This document shows positions 31,540-31,578 of a stretch of DNA of 31,578 bases, one piece after another. The translations under genes and the position numbers were made by a program. The notes below the pieces were generated by a model. The model did no database searches. It saw only the letters and a list, made by a program, of their open reading frames with translations, and had not been told where the DNA came from. This stretch comes from an uncultured bacterium (GTDB taxonomy: Bacteria; Cyanobacteriota; Vampirovibrionia; Gastranaerophilales; Gastranaerophilaceae), in assembly GCA_900551915.1 (NCBI GenBank), contig URXT01000021.1, forward strand, positions 1-31,578. The letters are read 5' to 3'. Numbering within the stretch: position 1 is the stretch's first letter; every line of letters begins with the position of its first letter.

Positions 31540-31578
31540 ATGAAAAAGCAGACTATGATTGAATTTCCGGGGGGGGGG
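31540..31578 (+). CDS. 5' end of a gene cut by the window edge
   Basis: It reads MKKQTMIEFPGGG and then the sequence ends in ten G (31569-31578). AAGGAG stands upstream, and a consensus promoter supports a real start. Thirteen codons are too few to name it. The G-run may be a true tract or an end-of-contig artefact. Confidence 0.6.
   Translation, partial: MKKQTMIEFPGGG

Overview
This window reads as a contig from a low-GC, double-membraned, probably anaerobic gut bacterium of the non-photosynthetic cyanobacterial lineage (Vampirovibrionia/Melainabacteria, order Gastranaerophilales). That placement is inference. It rests on pseudopilin-like proteins with an N-terminus of the GFTLAE-TLITLGIIGIVAA type and a VD-NG-K-PN--GKD signature, on secreted TPR proteins, on a large protein beginning MNVSKINVLN, and on low-GC housekeeping genes. 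No rRNA, tRNA, insertion sequence, CRISPR array or prophage was seen. The last bases are a run of ten G, so the right edge is probably a contig end.

Layout. 1-3006: a pseudopilin gene broken by an in-frame TAA, an M29 aminopeptidase, an intact pseudopilin-like gene divergent from a small XRE regulator, and an unannotated 53-aa gene. 3157-6620: an orphan corrinoid/folate methyltransferase-like protein, then a secreted TPR protein overlapping a lipoprotein gene. 6703-9255: gyrA. 9421-11146: three small membrane-protein genes downstream of a MarR-family gene, with four copies of a 13-bp motif at the promoters and a C10 tract upstream of the membrane operon. 11293-15044: proB-proA, a GGDEF diguanylate cyclase and an HD-domain protein. 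15128-21168: small basic proteins, an alpha/beta hydrolase, a Xer recombinase, a second secreted TPR protein, the ribosome-assembly GTPase YsxC/EngB and HemW. 21339-25090: a type III export cluster in the order (FliM/FliN-like double SPOA)-FliO-FliP-FliQ-FliR, with an unusually long FliQ. 25246-31578: a secreted protein, agmatinase, NAD-dependent DNA ligase, a two-TM protein coupled to a SIMPL-domain protein, a lineage-type repeat protein, and a gene cut off by the contig end.

Four themes cut across the window. First, at least six genes (XRE, methyltransferase, proB, HD, hemW and the secreted protein starting at 25809) have a good -10 hexamer 6-7 nt before the ATG and no Shine-Dalgarno sequence, which predicts leaderless mRNAs; other genes here have strong Shine-Dalgarno sites. 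Second, the marR region looks like a self-contained regulon in which the motif overlaps -35 boxes of marR and of the membrane operon. Third, two ten-base G/C runs occur, one where its length decides which of three peptides is read upstream of a membrane protein and one at the start of the last gene; these could be phase-variation tracts or sequencing artefacts. Fourth, the export cluster lacks separate fliM and fliN and an adjacent flhB, so whether it builds a flagellum is open.
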